Origin: Symbiodinium natans
Taxonomy: Eukaryota; Sar; Dinophyceae; Suessiales; Symbiodiniaceae
Assembly (NCBI GenBank): GCA_905221605.1
Contig: CAJNDS010002446.1
Coordinates: 621,148 to 685,147, forward strand
Length of the DNA stretch: 64,000 nucleotides
Direction of reading: 5' to 3'
Shown here: positions 28,001-39,116 of the stretch, piece by piece
Position numbering within the stretch: the first letter of the stretch is position 1
Layout of the letters: each line of letters starts with the position of its first letter
Position numbers and translations under genes: made by a program
Notes under the pieces: generated by a model
Seen by the model: the letters and a program-made list of their open reading frames with translations, nothing else
Database searches by the model: none
What the model was told of the DNA's origin: nothing

Positions 28001-29718
28001 ATACACCTGCACACCCGGAGAACTACCCGCACCTCGGAGCCAAAAAAGCCCAGCTTCCGAGTGCCTCATCCTTATGGTTCATGGCTTGGTCACCAGACGC
28101 ATAGACGGAGATCGGCTCACCTTAGAGTTGAGGCCGCTCACATGGGTTTCATCTTCTGCTTCTGGGGGCCCTGCTTTGCAGAATGCGACGCATGAGGTCG
28201 AAGAAGTGACATGCCTGGTGGTGTTAACGCGGCAAAGCATTCGAGAATCGCGGCTCAGCCCACCACGTGCGTGCCTTTTCCACGAGCGTCCCGCCCGTGT
28301 TGCGGTTGAAGCCTGCTCGTCGAACTCACCGCGATGGCAAAGGCTTCAAAACGTTCTAGGTTTTTGCTGATATGTGCTAAGTGTACCTGTGTAAACCTCC
28401 AATCCACCATGTACCCCAGAATAGCGAGAAAGTTGCCGGGTACAGAATAGCAACAATTTCAAGCCACCTCAGAAGAGTGCGAGGTTTGAGTGCTACTGAA
28501 AGATCCTGGGTGAGATCAGTATAGTCAAGTCTCCAACAACAGCTTTCAGGCCCTGGCCTCTGGAACCGGAAATCCAGTTTTCCCTTCACATTCCCTCGCC
28601 AAGCTGCGGTTCCAGTTGTCGACTTTGACGAGAAAGGGAAAGCGATGCTCTCGGATCGAGAGGACCCTCGGCTCACCGAGTTTCCTGTCATATGGGGGGC
28701 AGGTACTGCAAAGCATTGCACGGCTTGTGCGTGCAGAAGTGCCCATGCTGCGCGTATCTGTCGAGCATCTGCTGCGTTTCGCGAGCCTCTCGCTAACCAC
28801 CACTCGCGAAGCTACGCCAACTGGCAGAGGGTTACAAGACAGATGCGGTGTCGCTCCTAGTCGCCGGTTTGGGTGGGGCCGTGAGAGTAGGCTTCTCAAC
28901 CGCCGTTGCTCGTCCATTCGGCGCCGGCAGTGAGAACAACATGCACACCATCCCAAACGCGCGAGCTGAAGCTTTGTGCGCTGGAGCAGGCCCAGGCAGC
29001 TCAGCATATGTTCAGATGTCTACTATGCAGTGTTACACATGCAAAACCAGAACCTGCTGCTTCCATAACCAGAACATAAAGGACCTAAGCCCTCGCGGCG
29101 CACCGTGAGTCCGACTCCTCAATGAGACGACGAATGGGTGGCATGTATCGATATTCCATGCCTGTCCTTGGTCTCACATCGGGGCTACCAACCGAACTCG
29201 ACGGTGCGAGGCTGCCCTTAAGCACCACAAGGTGCGAACCTATACTGACATGCATTTCATCCTACTAGTACGACAGGCAGAAGTCGCGTGACGACTGAGA
29301 AGTCTGGACGTGACTCATGCTGTACTGGAATGACCCTTTCTGCCAGGTCACATGAAGACAGGTGCCTTGTCGGATCCAGTGCGCACCACTCGCTCTGTGA
29401 GGAGACGTTCCACCTGGCAGGCTGCCACGAGCTGCCCCAGCGACTTCCCTATGCATATGTACACATATGTATATACAGATAGAGCATATACACATGTATA
29501 TGTATATATATATACATATATATATTATATTTTATGTGTGTATGGTCACCCCCCCCCCCCCCCCACACCCAAAGGTCTACACCCTCCTTGTCTACACTAC
29601 TATCTACCTATGAAGTCTATCTATCTATCTATCTATCTCTTGGGCGTGTGTGCACCATACTTATTTATATGTGTGCGTGTGTATTTAGCAAGGGAGCGAC
29701 GGAAAGAGGGAGGGAGAC

Positions 29719-29750
<32 letters not shown>

Positions 29751-29950
29751 GCAGAGAACAAAAAACGAGACAGAAACAGAGACAGAGAGCGAGAGAGAGA
29801 AAGAGATACAGAGAGAGAGAGAGACAGAAAGAGAGACAGAGAGACAGAAAGAGAGACAGAGAGCGAGAGAGAGACGGAAAGAGACAGAGAGAAAGAGAGA
29901 CTGAGAGAGGAGAGAGAGGGAGCGAACAAAGACAAAAAAAAATAGCAAAT

Positions 29951-29984
<34 letters not shown>

Positions 29985-31230
29985 GGAGCAAAGGAGGAAG
30001 GGAGGGAGGCAGAAAGAGGAAGAGAGAGCGAGAGAGAAGACTCACGCAAATCGGGCCTGTCAAGTCTCTGCCACTAGAAAGTGCTGCTTCTGTTTACTTG
30101 TGGACCGGCCGCTGAGCAACCGGGCCTCTTCGCAGTCTTCCACCGTCGTGCATAACCTGTGTTTGAGAACACGCGACGTGGTAGTCAAAGAAGGGCAAGG
30201 AAACCTGCACCCACGTGAAAGTGCCTTGCTTTGCCAAGGTGCGGCTTCTCACAAAGGATGTGCTTCCCTGACATGATCGCCTGCACTCTCAGAAGCTCTC
30301 AGAGTCTGAGTCTCAAGGCAATGCCCGGCAAAGTTTGGCGTGCCTTTCGAAGTGTGTGAATGTGCTGGAAGTTGGGTGTGCAGATGATGAGGACATCCAC
30401 AAAGTCGCAATTGATGAGCTCCTGCTTGGAGCAATGCTACTCTGTCGAGACTGCTTCTGAGCGAAGAGCGGAACATCTGCATGAAACATCATGAAACTGC
30501 TGGTGGCTACCCGACATACGTATAGCAGCACGGAACCTGAATTCAGAAACCTAAGCACAAACCTTCCGGATATTGCAACCGTTGCCAGGCGACCCTTTGG
30601 CTCTTTATTTCTTTAAGTTGGGCTTCAGAGCATGGTAGAGATGGGGAGCTGCACAGTTTGCCGCACATGCTTTCAGACTACCGGTGCGAACCTCGTGCCC
30701 TTAACGGCAAAACCCTCATGAACAGTGGCGACTCCTCATCCGAGTGGAAGACGGCAACCCGCGGAGCCCGATCACCTCCAAAGAATCAGCCCCCAAAGGC
30801 CATTAGGACCCAAGACCCGAACCACTGAGATCCGGATGTCCCTAGAAACCCAAGCCCCCTAGATGCACAAAATGTGTTGAAAAAATGCAGCACTTAGATC
30901 CTTGCTTGGTGTTCTGAGGCCAGGCACGACCCAACTCCTCGAGAGCCTCGTGCAGTGCGGCCTGGAAGAAGTTCTGGGAGGACTGGTGATTCGTTTCCTG
31001 GGTCTTGAGCGACGCTTCGGTTCACGATGCCAGCTGCCTCGCTGGTGTCGGCGACTGCCGTCACGACCATCTGCCCATCCATCAACGCCTTAGTCGACTG
31101 TACACTGCGTGGCAGGAGAGTAGATGCCTCCCCATAGATGCCTCAAGCCGTCACTCTTCCAGCCGACAAGCTGGGGGCTCGGCCACATTGCGAATGTGCT
31201 CTTTTCCCATGGCCCCAGTGCCGATGATGC
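25065..31230 (-). CDS. Gfo/Idh/MocA-family NAD(P)-dependent oxidoreductase, 16 exons, 5' end not found
   Basis: Sixteen phase-compatible exons were reconstructed: 31184-31230, 31038-31088, 30947-30997, 30344-30421, 30235-30280, 29350-29421, 29104-29161, 28608-28684, 28275-28312, 28175-28214, 28065-28120, 27965-28006, 25909-25983, 25539-25595, 25401-25424, 25071(or 25065)-25142. Together they give about 295 residues. The order of motifs is that of the family: Rossmann loop GIIGTGAMGKEHIRN, strand MVVTAVADTSE, DVLIICTPNFQHIH, the catalytic-lysine motif GKHILCEKP, then MEYRYMPPIRRLI, LSIREHRFPFLVKVDNWNR, NTGGTLVEK, CHFFDLMRR, VVEFANGARASLDLCMFAE and YHEGATFFELQAF. The initiating exon and the last few residues were not found. 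Twelve of the resolved introns start with GC, three with GT and apparently one with GA (after 29350). The substrate cannot be told from sequence. The intron 25984-27964 contains a whole RNase T2 gene, and the intron 29422-30234 holds a GAGA repeat. Confidence 0.9.
26359..27807 (-). CDS. Secreted RNase T2 with three cysteine-rich C-terminal repeats
   Basis: Three exons (27460-27807, 27246-27343, 26359-27154) join in frame to 413 residues, with GC-AG introns. The N-terminus is a hydrophobic signal peptide (MSRIALLPLLSALVGC). The two conserved active-site segments of RNase T2 are present: VHGLWPQ (His81) in exon 1 and HEWEKHGTC (residues 122-130, with His122, Glu123 and His127) in exon 2. After the catalytic domain a Ser/His/Gly-rich linker leads to three repeats, each with six cysteines (core CKGDIDCWSYSGCMRC, the third diverged), ending at the stop. 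The family cleaves single-stranded RNA after secretion or in acidic vacuoles. The tail is not part of ordinary RNase T2 enzymes and may bind a surface or partner. The start context GCCGCCATG is strong, and AG dinucleotides lie 10 and 20 bases upstream. The whole gene lies inside an intron of the oxidoreductase gene. Confidence 0.93.
27816..27830 (-). other. Candidate trans-splice acceptor of the RNase T2 gene
   Basis: Upstream of the ATG the minus strand reads cgctctcatttcag, then tagatttcag, then tctgccgcc before ATG. This gives two pyrimidine-rich AG sites within about 20 bases. They are placed where a dinoflagellate spliced-leader acceptor would be expected. Use of either is inferred. Confidence 0.4.
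29456..29550. repeat. TA/TG microsatellite and C run
   Basis: A tract of TATG/TATA repeats is followed by a C16 run at about 29,549-29,564. It lies inside an intron of the Gfo/Idh-type gene. Confidence 0.85.
29693..30041. repeat. Purine-only GAGA array
   Basis: About 350 bp of GAGAGA/GAGACAGA repeats lie within one intron of the oxidoreductase gene (between 29422 and 30234). It yields RERERE frames on + and SLSLS frames on minus. These are rejected as proteins. Confidence 0.92.
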
Positions 31231-32539
31231 CTGCACAGACTGCTCTCGATTGAGGCTTCAAAAAAAGGCAGATACAGCATAATCAAACTGCATCCCAAAG
31301 TCCACATAGGGGTGAAATTCCCGAGCCTGCGCGCAGAGCCTGGCCCCGCAGCGGCGGCCCCCTCAGCGCCGCGAGCACGCGGCGTGGGGGCTCGAAACTT
31401 TGCCGGGAGTGGAGGACCTCTGGAGAAGGGCTTGTGGGAGAGATGGAAGCTTTTGGGTTTGGTGGCTTGTTGGGGTTTGGGGTTTAGGATTTGGGCCTGT
31501 AGGGGTGAATTTGGGAAGCCGAGAGGGCTGGTGGCTGCTATTGGGAATGCTTTGGGTTAAGTTCGACTCAGGAAAGCCCTAAGGCCCTAAGCAACTGAGG
31601 TCCATGTCGGAGGAGGCTTCGACCTGGCTTCGGGTCTGCTGGCTTCGAAGCAGGGGACAGATCAGCCTTACAATGCCCGACGAACCCCTACAGTCGTGAG
31701 CAATGAGCATCACTCAGACGTGTTCCGTCACGAACCCACCCACCCCCACGGAAAATGCTACAGTACAGCCAGGGCAGGGATCTCAAGTTCACTGCTGGCC
31801 AAGATGCACTGCCATTGTCAACAATGAGAATATCCTTGGCTTCTCAGGCAACCAAAAGTTGCGCGACAACAGGCGCAAGCACGGCTGCGGAGTTGATTTC
31901 GTCAAACGTTCGTGGTGTTGACGTGTGCATGGTTAGTTCTCTCAACTGGGATTTTGGCCTGGGTATCCTGAATATATGGAGTCGTACTAGGGCATACGAA
32001 AAGGACCCCAATTTCTCACCATACGTTCTGGGTTAGAAGGAAGCTACGTATATATGCTCAACAGGAAGTCCTTGGTGTAATGCTTTCAAAAGGAAGCACG
32101 GTTCTTTACTGCAACACATCATCGGAAACCATGGTTTCAGTGCAGAATCCCTTTCTCTTCTCAACAGGAACAATAAGGAACCTTGTCCATGCTGTCTCAC
32201 AGAGAATCGATGCTCATGTTCTTAGCAGTTCCGACGACCGATCGAGTTTGCTTACCGCCCTTCATGGTGTCCGACTCGTTCGAAACCCAAGGGTGGCTTC
32301 TTTTCCTTACCTGCTGCCCTCATCTTCGGTAACCCGGCTTAGGAGTTGGGACTCTAGGAACTCCAAGAAGGCCTTTAAAGGGGGCCGAACCCAAAAAGTT
32401 TTGCCTTTGTGTTTCTGGCCCTCGCGGTCGAGGCTTCAGAAGGGTGCGATGAAGCACGGGTTTCACTCGTTGGGCTACTTGTCAAAAACATGAGAGCTCC
32501 TGCTTGCACCCAGCATGATCATGGCCAATTCAGGCAAGC
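31231..32539. other. Upstream region of the oxidoreductase gene
   Basis: This stretch must hold, or lead to, the 5' exon of the Gfo/Idh-type gene, because the first exon found starts mid-codon, but no ATG exon could be recognised. Scattered CCCTAAA-like words are present. No other gene was recognised. Confidence 0.4.
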
Positions 32540-32680
32540 CTCGCCCTTCTTCCAAGCGAAGGCCACCTCTCTTTCGGCCATGAAGCGCGCAGTGGCTCGT
32601 AGCGCATCCTTGTTGACAGGGCTGAAGTCGCCCAGAACAACGGCTTCCTCGCCCACATTCCTGCCCAAGTCGACACACGT
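32540..32680 (-). CDS. Candidate internal exon, unknown protein
   Basis: A 141-nt segment (47 codons, phase 0 to 0) lies between a CAG acceptor and a GAG|GC donor. The peptide begins TCVDLGRNVGEEAVVLGDFS and continues as an Ala/Arg-rich helix ending in FAWKKGE. Composition and boundary signals look like real coding sequence, but no family was recognised. It may belong to the same gene as the exon at 34,035-34,133 or the TauD-type exons. Confidence 0.4.
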
Positions 32681-33082
32681 CTGCCACCAGAAGGAGGAGG
32701 TCCCCCGTACTGTTCAGCACACAGCTCAGAAGTGGACAGCCCAGCTGCGCAGTTCATATGCGACCCACCTTGAGTCGTTCCAGCCTGTGAAAGCTGCGAT
32801 CACTGAGTTGAAGAAGACCTGAGCTATGCGACAGCTGCCTTCAGGAACTGCGGTTTAGGGTTTAAGGTCCCGGGGGTTGAGTTCAGGGTTTGGGGTTTAG
32901 GTTTTAGGGTGTAGGGTCAGCACAGGCACCATGCTGCATTTCAAAATATGCCTGGGAAGAAGACTCGCCGCCCGGTGCGCTCGTCCATGCCTGAGAGGAA
33001 GCACAACCATGGCGACCTATAACTCGATCTAGGAATCGACGATATGCGGGGAGGTCTTTCGACATTCTCAGAGGACACTCTC

Positions 33083-33188
33083 TAAACCCTAAACCCTAAA
33101 CCCTAAACCCTAAACCCTAAACCCTAAACCCTAAACCCTAAACCCTAAACCCTAAACCCTAAACCCTAAACCCTACCCCTAAACCCCT
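33083..33188. repeat. Interstitial telomere repeat array, CCCTAAA orientation
   Basis: About 14 tandem copies of CCCTAAA, with degenerate units at the right edge. The heptamer is the plant-type telomere repeat used by dinoflagellates. Confidence 0.95.
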
Positions 33189-33310
33189 ATGACTCACGTC
33201 GAGAAGCGGAGGGCCGGCAGGGCTGCGGTGGTGGTTTTCAGGTCGCCGCCCGGGAGCCATTCCCACGAGGTGCCTGGAGGACATGCTTGGATCGTAGAAA
33301 TTCTAAGCAG

Positions 33311-33528
33311 CCCTAAACCCTAAACCCTAAACCCTAAACCCTAAACCCTAAACCCTGAACCCTAAACCCTAAACCCTAAACCCTAAACCCTAAACCCTAA
33401 ACCCTAAACCCTAAACCCTAAACCCTAAACCCTAAACCCTAAACCCTAAACCCTAACCCTAAACCCTAAACCCTAAACCCTAAACCCTAAACCCTAAACC
33501 CTAAACCCTAAACCCTAACCCTAAACCC
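33311..33528. repeat. Interstitial telomere repeat array, CCCTAAA orientation
   Basis: About 31 units of CCCTAAA, with one CCCTGAA variant near 33,355 and hexamer slips (CCCTAA) near 33,453 and 33,516. It is separated from the preceding array by 122 bp of unique sequence. Confidence 0.96.
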
Positions 33529-34034
33529 ATACAGAATTTCGAAAGGGTGTCAGAACTTGGCAAGTTCTGCCTTGCTTCCTCATCACCTCCTCAGCTTCTT
33601 CTCGCGTTGTGACTGCGTAGGACTCCGCCCAGGAGCGCCCCTGCGCACAGCAACAGACTCCCAGAAGCCAAGTTATTCTAAGACCTGAACCAAAACCCCT
33701 GTAAGCCCAAAAACCAAAAAGCTCTCGTGCCCTAAGCCTTTTTCAAGCCCGCACCATCTGAAACTCTCAAGCACCCAAAGAGAGGTGAAGATTGAGTCAC
33801 ATCGCCGGGAGAACTCCGGAACGTTTAGACGCTCACTCCAATGTTGAACCCTCAAAGGCCCGAAAGCAAGGCCTGGGCTGATGTCGGGTCCGTCACTTCG
33901 GGCATCGTGCGGATGTATCGCACACCTTTGGCCTCTACCTGGCAGGTGGCAAGGTTTGCAAGTGTTGGGCGCTTAGGGTTCCTTGTTGAGGGTTGGAACT
34001 TCGGGACTGTACAAGGGTTAAGTCGTCACCTCGC

Positions 34035-34133
34035 CTCGCGCGCAAAATCCGGGAAGTGGCTCACAAAGAAGTCGGCCACTTCATCCTCGGGGCCAACACA
34101 TGTCATCATGTGCCAGAAATGCTGCCGCTTGGC
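34035..34133 (-). CDS. Candidate internal exon, unknown protein
   Basis: Ninety-nine nucleotides (33 codons, phase 0 to 0) with AG|G before and GAG|GC after. The peptide reads AKRQHFWHMMTCVGPEDEV and ends FFVSHFPDFARE. It lies 200 bp downstream, on the same strand, of TauD-type dioxygenase exons and may be part of that gene, though no family motif confirms this. Confidence 0.4.
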
Positions 34134-34336
34134 CTTTGGCCGTGCTCAGCATGACCCAGTGCTGACAGAGCGGCCGATGGGATGATGGGCGTCGCGCCTC
34201 CATGTTTGGACTCGACTTCGCAACAAAAGAGTATGTAGTTGGGTGGTGTCGGGGACTGCCTTGGCTGTCATGTCTCTTGACCCGAAAAAGCAGAATCCGC
34301 AAGATGCAGAAAATGCATGCAGTGCTGGCACGCCAC

Positions 34337-34580
34337 GCCAGCTCGTGGTGGAAAGGGATTGGCTGATCCGGCGGGGACTCGTTGGACGTGAAGACTATGC
34401 CTGTCGATGCATGGCGACGAGTCAGCAGCAACGAGGGCGCAGATGTGGGCGCTCGCCCCCACCCCCCCCCCCCGCCTTTCACCACCTCCGTGCGGGGCGC
34501 TGCGCCACCGACATAGTCGTAGCCCTCACAGCCCATTGCCCGCACCACCAAACCAAAATCCTCCGCGCTGCTGATGCCAC
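34337..34580 (-). CDS. TauD/TfdA-type Fe(II)/2-oxoglutarate dioxygenase, two exons of a partial gene
   Basis: Exon 34486-34580 encodes a helix and the segment EGYDYVGGAAPRTE. Exon 34337-34400 encodes VFTSNESPPDQPIPFHHEL. The pair matches the order in TauD-type enzymes, where a YVGGAAPRT-like motif precedes the TNESPPD...PFHHE metal-binding segment; the second His and the Glu would ligate iron. The two exons do not join in phase (first ends phase 0, second starts phase 1), so a small exon is missing between them. N- and C-terminal parts, including the distal iron-binding His and the Arg that holds 2-oxoglutarate, were not found. A substrate cannot be assigned. Confidence 0.6.
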
Positions 34581-34866
34581 CTTCGGGTTCGCCAACAGCC
34601 CTTGATGGCCCTCGTGATGACCCTCGTGTGGAATAACCCTCATACTGAGTTTCATACTGAGTGTCACACTGTTGCGTCTTCCACTGTATTCCAGGTATCC
34701 CTACAACTCTGAGGTCGCGGCAGTCCCGGAAAAGCACTGCACCATGTTGCAGCAAACTCGGTGTCAGTTGACAGCCAACAGCAGACCGCACAGAGATTTA
34801 TAGGTCTCTCATAAGCCCTTGCATTGCAAGTACAACCCTACACCTCGGGAACATCCCCCGAAAACG

Positions 34867-35208
34867 AACAGTCCTTAAAAGGGATTATAGTACCCCCTAT
34901 TCTGATCCCCATTAAGGACTGTGAGTATAAGGGGGAACATCCCTACACCCCAAGCCGAGGCAACCGCGTGCACGGCCAATCCCTGAACGAGCACAAAAAG
35001 CCTCGAAGCACACCGCAGCACAAGATCAGCTTCCCGAAGCCTCGAGAGAACTGCGACTCCCCAGAAAAGCCCAAAACAAACCTCCTGAACCCTCGCTAGA
35101 AGCCCTGGCGGGCCGTAATACAACCCCAAACCCTGGTGGGCCCGGCCCCTCAACTTGGGATGTTCCCCCTTGTTTCTAACAGTCCTTCGTAGGGATTATA
35201 GTACCCCC
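34867..35208. repeat. Inverted and direct repeat pair, possible small transposable element
   Basis: AAGGGGGAACATCCC at 34,930-34,944 is exactly inverted as GGGATGTTCCCCCTT at 35,158-35,172. The match continues at lower identity into ACAGTCCTT on both sides, giving arms of about 30 bp around a 213-bp core. In addition AACAGTCCTT-NNN-AGGGATTATAGTACCCCC occurs in direct orientation at 34,867-34,897 and 35,178-35,208. No transposase is present. It could be a miniature inverted-repeat element or two nested ones. Confidence 0.6.
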
Positions 35209-35611
35209 GATTATCATGCCAACCCTAAACAATAAAACCCCCCAGGGCTCGAACAGCTCCTGGAGCTGCGCGGAGTGTGCAGCCGTCCAGGTGCAGAGCT
35301 CTCGGCCGCTACACGCGCGGCTGGGCCTCCAGGGATGGTGGGGTCCAGGGGGATCAGGGGCTTGTTGGGGTTGATTGTTGCTGACGAGGGTTTGTTGGGG
35401 TTTCATGGGGGGTTTAGGGTTTCTTCTTGGATGTTAGTTGGGGGTATTCGAGGGCTTAGAGGGCTCTAGAGCTGTTTGTGGGATGTCTTTTTGTTCTATG
35501 CACCCCACACCCCCCTCTTCCTATGATGAACCGCGGAACCCCTCCACTTCCCCTGCACAAGCGACCCCTGGCGGCGGCGAGTGGCGCAGCACCAAAAATC
35601 GACTTCAACTG

Positions 35612-35689
35612 GTTTAGGGTTTAGGGTTTAGGGTTTAGGGTTTAGGGTTTAGGGTTTAGGGTTTAGGGTTTAGGGTTTAGGGTTTAGGG
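35612..35689. repeat. Interstitial telomere repeat array, TTTAGGG orientation
   Basis: Eleven copies of TTTAGGG lie in opposite orientation to the arrays at 33.1-33.5 kb, 2.1 kb away. Confidence 0.95.
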
Positions 35690-38294
35690 AAGTTGAGGCT
35701 ACACATCCCTTACATCTACATCATGCTGGTCGTGGCCTACTGCCTGGTTACTTCCCAAGACTCCGAGGCTTGACAGCCAAGCTACGCCCAGGTCCCCTTA
35801 CCCCATCGCGATCGAGAACCCAGGATCCCATAAATCCTGAGCCCCCCCGGAACGCGAGCATGGAACACGGAAACTCTCCCGATGCAACTGACGCAGCTGG
35901 GCGGCGAAAGCACCAGGGGGAAGTCCTGGCTTGGGAGGTGAAGGGGTTGAAGGGCTTGCTTGAGGGGGTGCTGAAGTCAAGTCCGGCTTGAGACCCAACT
36001 TGCCACACTAAGCCCAACTCTAAACCCGACCTAAGCCTCTTATGTTCAGAACTAAGAAGAGAAGACACTTACTGGGGCCTGTCCGCCGATGCCCCTCGGG
36101 CGCTGCTCTGGAAGGCTGCCGGGAAGAAGCTCCTTGGGCTGGCAAACCCTGAAGCTCAAAATGCTCAAAATGCCCGTAAGTGCCCTTAGGTGCCGGATTC
36201 TAGGGTTTATACGGTTCAGGGAAAGTTCAGCCTCACATCCAGCAAAACGCCCAAAGTCGACCAACCGCAGATTCGGAGACTGAAAACGCGCGGATCGGAA
36301 AACGGAAAAACGTGTTTTGGGAAACCAAAAAAGCGTGTATTTGGGAAACCAAAACCGCGCAATCAGGAAACTGGAAGCCGCGGATTCGGGAAACTGGGAA
36401 ACCGTGGTTTCGGGAAGGAAACTGGAAAACGCGGATTAAAGGAAAGCCGGGCATTCGGAAAACTGGAAACCGCGGAATCGGGGAAGGATGCTTGAATGGG
36501 ACGTGCTGGCGACATGTCCAATTTCCGAGCCGCCGTCATATCCCAAAACTCTGTCGGAGAAGGATAGCAACGGGTGTTCGAGTTGCAGTTGTGAGATGCA
36601 GGCTGTCGTCGGAGGCCTTTGGGATTCGATTCTTTGGGATTGGAGCAGAACGGCCCAAACGCATAAACCTAAATTCATCCTCAGTGTGAGCGCGGTAGTC
36701 GAGGGTGCGAGTATTTGCGTGCTACTACTATTAGGGACATGCTGATGTTGATACTGCGTGGCACGGATTACCACGGCCCTGTAAGTACAGTGCCCTAAAC
36801 CCTATAATATCCTATAAACCTAAACATACCTGGGCGAATCAAGGCCAAGACTCCATCGGGAGGTCAAAAGCTTTGAAGCGCGGCTTGGAAAAGAAACTCT
36901 TCACGGTGAAGGCTTTGGAACTCAGAGGGCAAAGTGGTCTACGAGTCTACGCCTCGGTGCAGATCAGCCTGAAGAGAGCGCAACCCAACACAGCAGCCGT
37001 CGCCTGTTTCTGTGTTAGATCCGGGCATCAGGCGGACAGGCCGCGTCTAAGGTGTCTAATCAGTTTCTAAGGTCTTGGACAAGGAATTCGATACAAATCC
37101 AAGAGCTTTGGGGCTCTCTGGCTCACAGCCGTGTTTGCTTGAGGAAGTCAGCCACATCTGACTATCTGACTGCGCCAGTATTGGCGATCGGGCCATCGAC
37201 TTGTGCACAAAGCTACTGTAAATCATCAAGCAATCGCACCCCTGCTCGACTTCTTGGTTCAAGCGTAACACCTAAGAGATCCTAAGAGCCCAGTTGGTTT
37301 GTTTACCACTGAGCTCGTCGTGACCTCTCGTCTAGATGAAGCTTGGACATATGAATGCGGCCAGCCGAAGCCATCCTGAAAAGTCCTTACAGGAGAGAAG
37401 CTTGCCAAGGCTGCTCAGTGAATCCATGAAAGTGGAAGTGGCTAAGCTTTAAGGACAAGTGAGCTGTCAGCTGTGGACTTCCGTTCATTGTGCTTGGGCA
37501 ATTTCTCATGCGGGGATCTGTGTTCAGGAACATCCGGAAAACATAGGCTTCTCCACCATATTCTGTACGACGGCGTGGCAGGCTGCAAGCTTGCCACGGG
37601 TACATTCAAGCACCTAGTCTGCACGGCCACACCATGCAGACATTGGGGCTGCAAAGTCCCCGGTGCCTTCTGGCATGCGGCTCTCAGGCTCCGATTGCTT
37701 GAACCATCTCACTCGCCTCCGCGTCGTGGCGTAGCTGGATCTGCTCCTGTGAAGGGTGGGACTGCTGCTGAGCTAACTTGCAGGGGCTTTCGGCTTTCGC
37801 AGCCTCCATGACCTCAATGTCTCCGGTGCTCATCTTGCAAGGCCTTCGCTTGGAAGGTGCAACAGCAGCATGAGGTCGAGTGTGCCATGTGCTATCAAGC
37901 AGTTAAGTCGAGCTTCGGCTCTGCATGCGTGCCAACTTGATCGATCTCCATGGCATCCTGCCATGCACAGAACGCTCTCACCGCCCAAAACCGCCCAAAA
38001 CCGCGTGCAGCAGAACAGAACCTGTCTCCCTTCATGTCTTGGCTACATCTTCTTACTAATCTTACTACATCCTTCTTGGAGTCAATCACGGGAATTGGCG
38101 CATCCAACTTCCAGCCTCGGCCAGGCTCAAGCCAATGAGAACGGGGCCATGTGGGGATCAAAGAGGGTCCAAGTTGGGGGATATCCGGTCTCGCCGATAT
38201 CGTTTCCAAGAAGTGGACTAAGACTTCCAAGTGCTGCGGTTGAGTCATATTGAAGAAATTGGAACTATTGAACCATGTTAAGTCCGGCCATGTT
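35690..38294. other. Region without recognised gene
   Basis: Apart from a minisatellite (listed next), no feature was recognised. A minus-strand open segment around 38,000-38,280 has coding-like composition but lacks convincing boundaries or a domain. Confidence 0.4.
36270..36486. repeat. Minisatellite, unit about 16-24 bp
   Basis: Degenerate copies of GGAAACTGGAAACCGCGGATTCG and shorter forms repeat for about 215 bp. The frame through it on + reads Gly/Lys/Phe repeats and is taken as a repeat artefact. Confidence 0.8.
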
Positions 38295-39081
38295 TCAGCG
38301 GTCCTTGGGCACCGAATGAGAAGCCAAGAACTCGGGCATACCCCAGTCCACAAATGGATACACCCTGTTCCACAGGCAGTGCTTGTCACCTCCCCAATCA
38401 TCGTAGTAAGCCCAGTCTGTCAAAGGGCCTTTGGCCTCCCAAAGCTCCCAATTGCCCGCGCCATTCGGCCGCTCCCAGCTGCGGATCTTCACATCCACGG
38501 ATCTGCCCACGTCCATGCCCTTAAGCGTTACTTCCCGGGTGGTCTCCGGCAGACCCCAGCACAGCCACTCCAAGTCATGGATGGGTGTGCCACCATAGCG
38601 ATCGGCATCGATCTGGTAGCACCGCACAGGGATCTGCTCCAGGCGCTTGGCCACTGCTGGGTCGAGGCGGCCCTGGTACCAAGACTTAAAGGGCCACTCG
38701 CATTTACCAGAAACCGGGACGATGCCCGCCAGGTATTCGCCATAACGCAAAGCGAGATGCCAGACCCCTATTGCCCCCAAAGACAAGCCGGTGGCGTACA
38801 GCCGCGTGGGGTCCACGTTTTCTGGCCCGAGCCGACGTAACATCTCCGTCACAAGTGCCCAAACAGCATCTTCGCACCAGGCATTTCTCCAGTTGTGGTT
38901 GTAGCGCAGGACACCAGTTTTCCACAAGGGCTTTGGGGCGAGAAGCACATAGTGCTGGAGCTCATTGTTCCGGATCAGCTGATCAACGCCCCCCGACAGA
39001 AAGTCCTGACGGTCGTCCACGTGGCCGTTGCCTGTCTCTGCAAAGCAGTTGCCCGTTCAACCCTTGCAAGATCAAGACCTG

Positions 39082-39116
<35 letters not shown>

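Noticed and set aside
29230-29290. Sequence actagtacgacagg resembling the conserved 3' part of large-subunit rRNA
   Set aside because: The match is too short and the flanks do not fit rRNA; an oxidoreductase exon lies just downstream on the minus strand.
29352-30115. RERERE and SLSLS open frames resembling SR-type proteins
   Set aside because: They come from a GAGA array inside an intron of the oxidoreductase gene; nothing coding-like flanks them.
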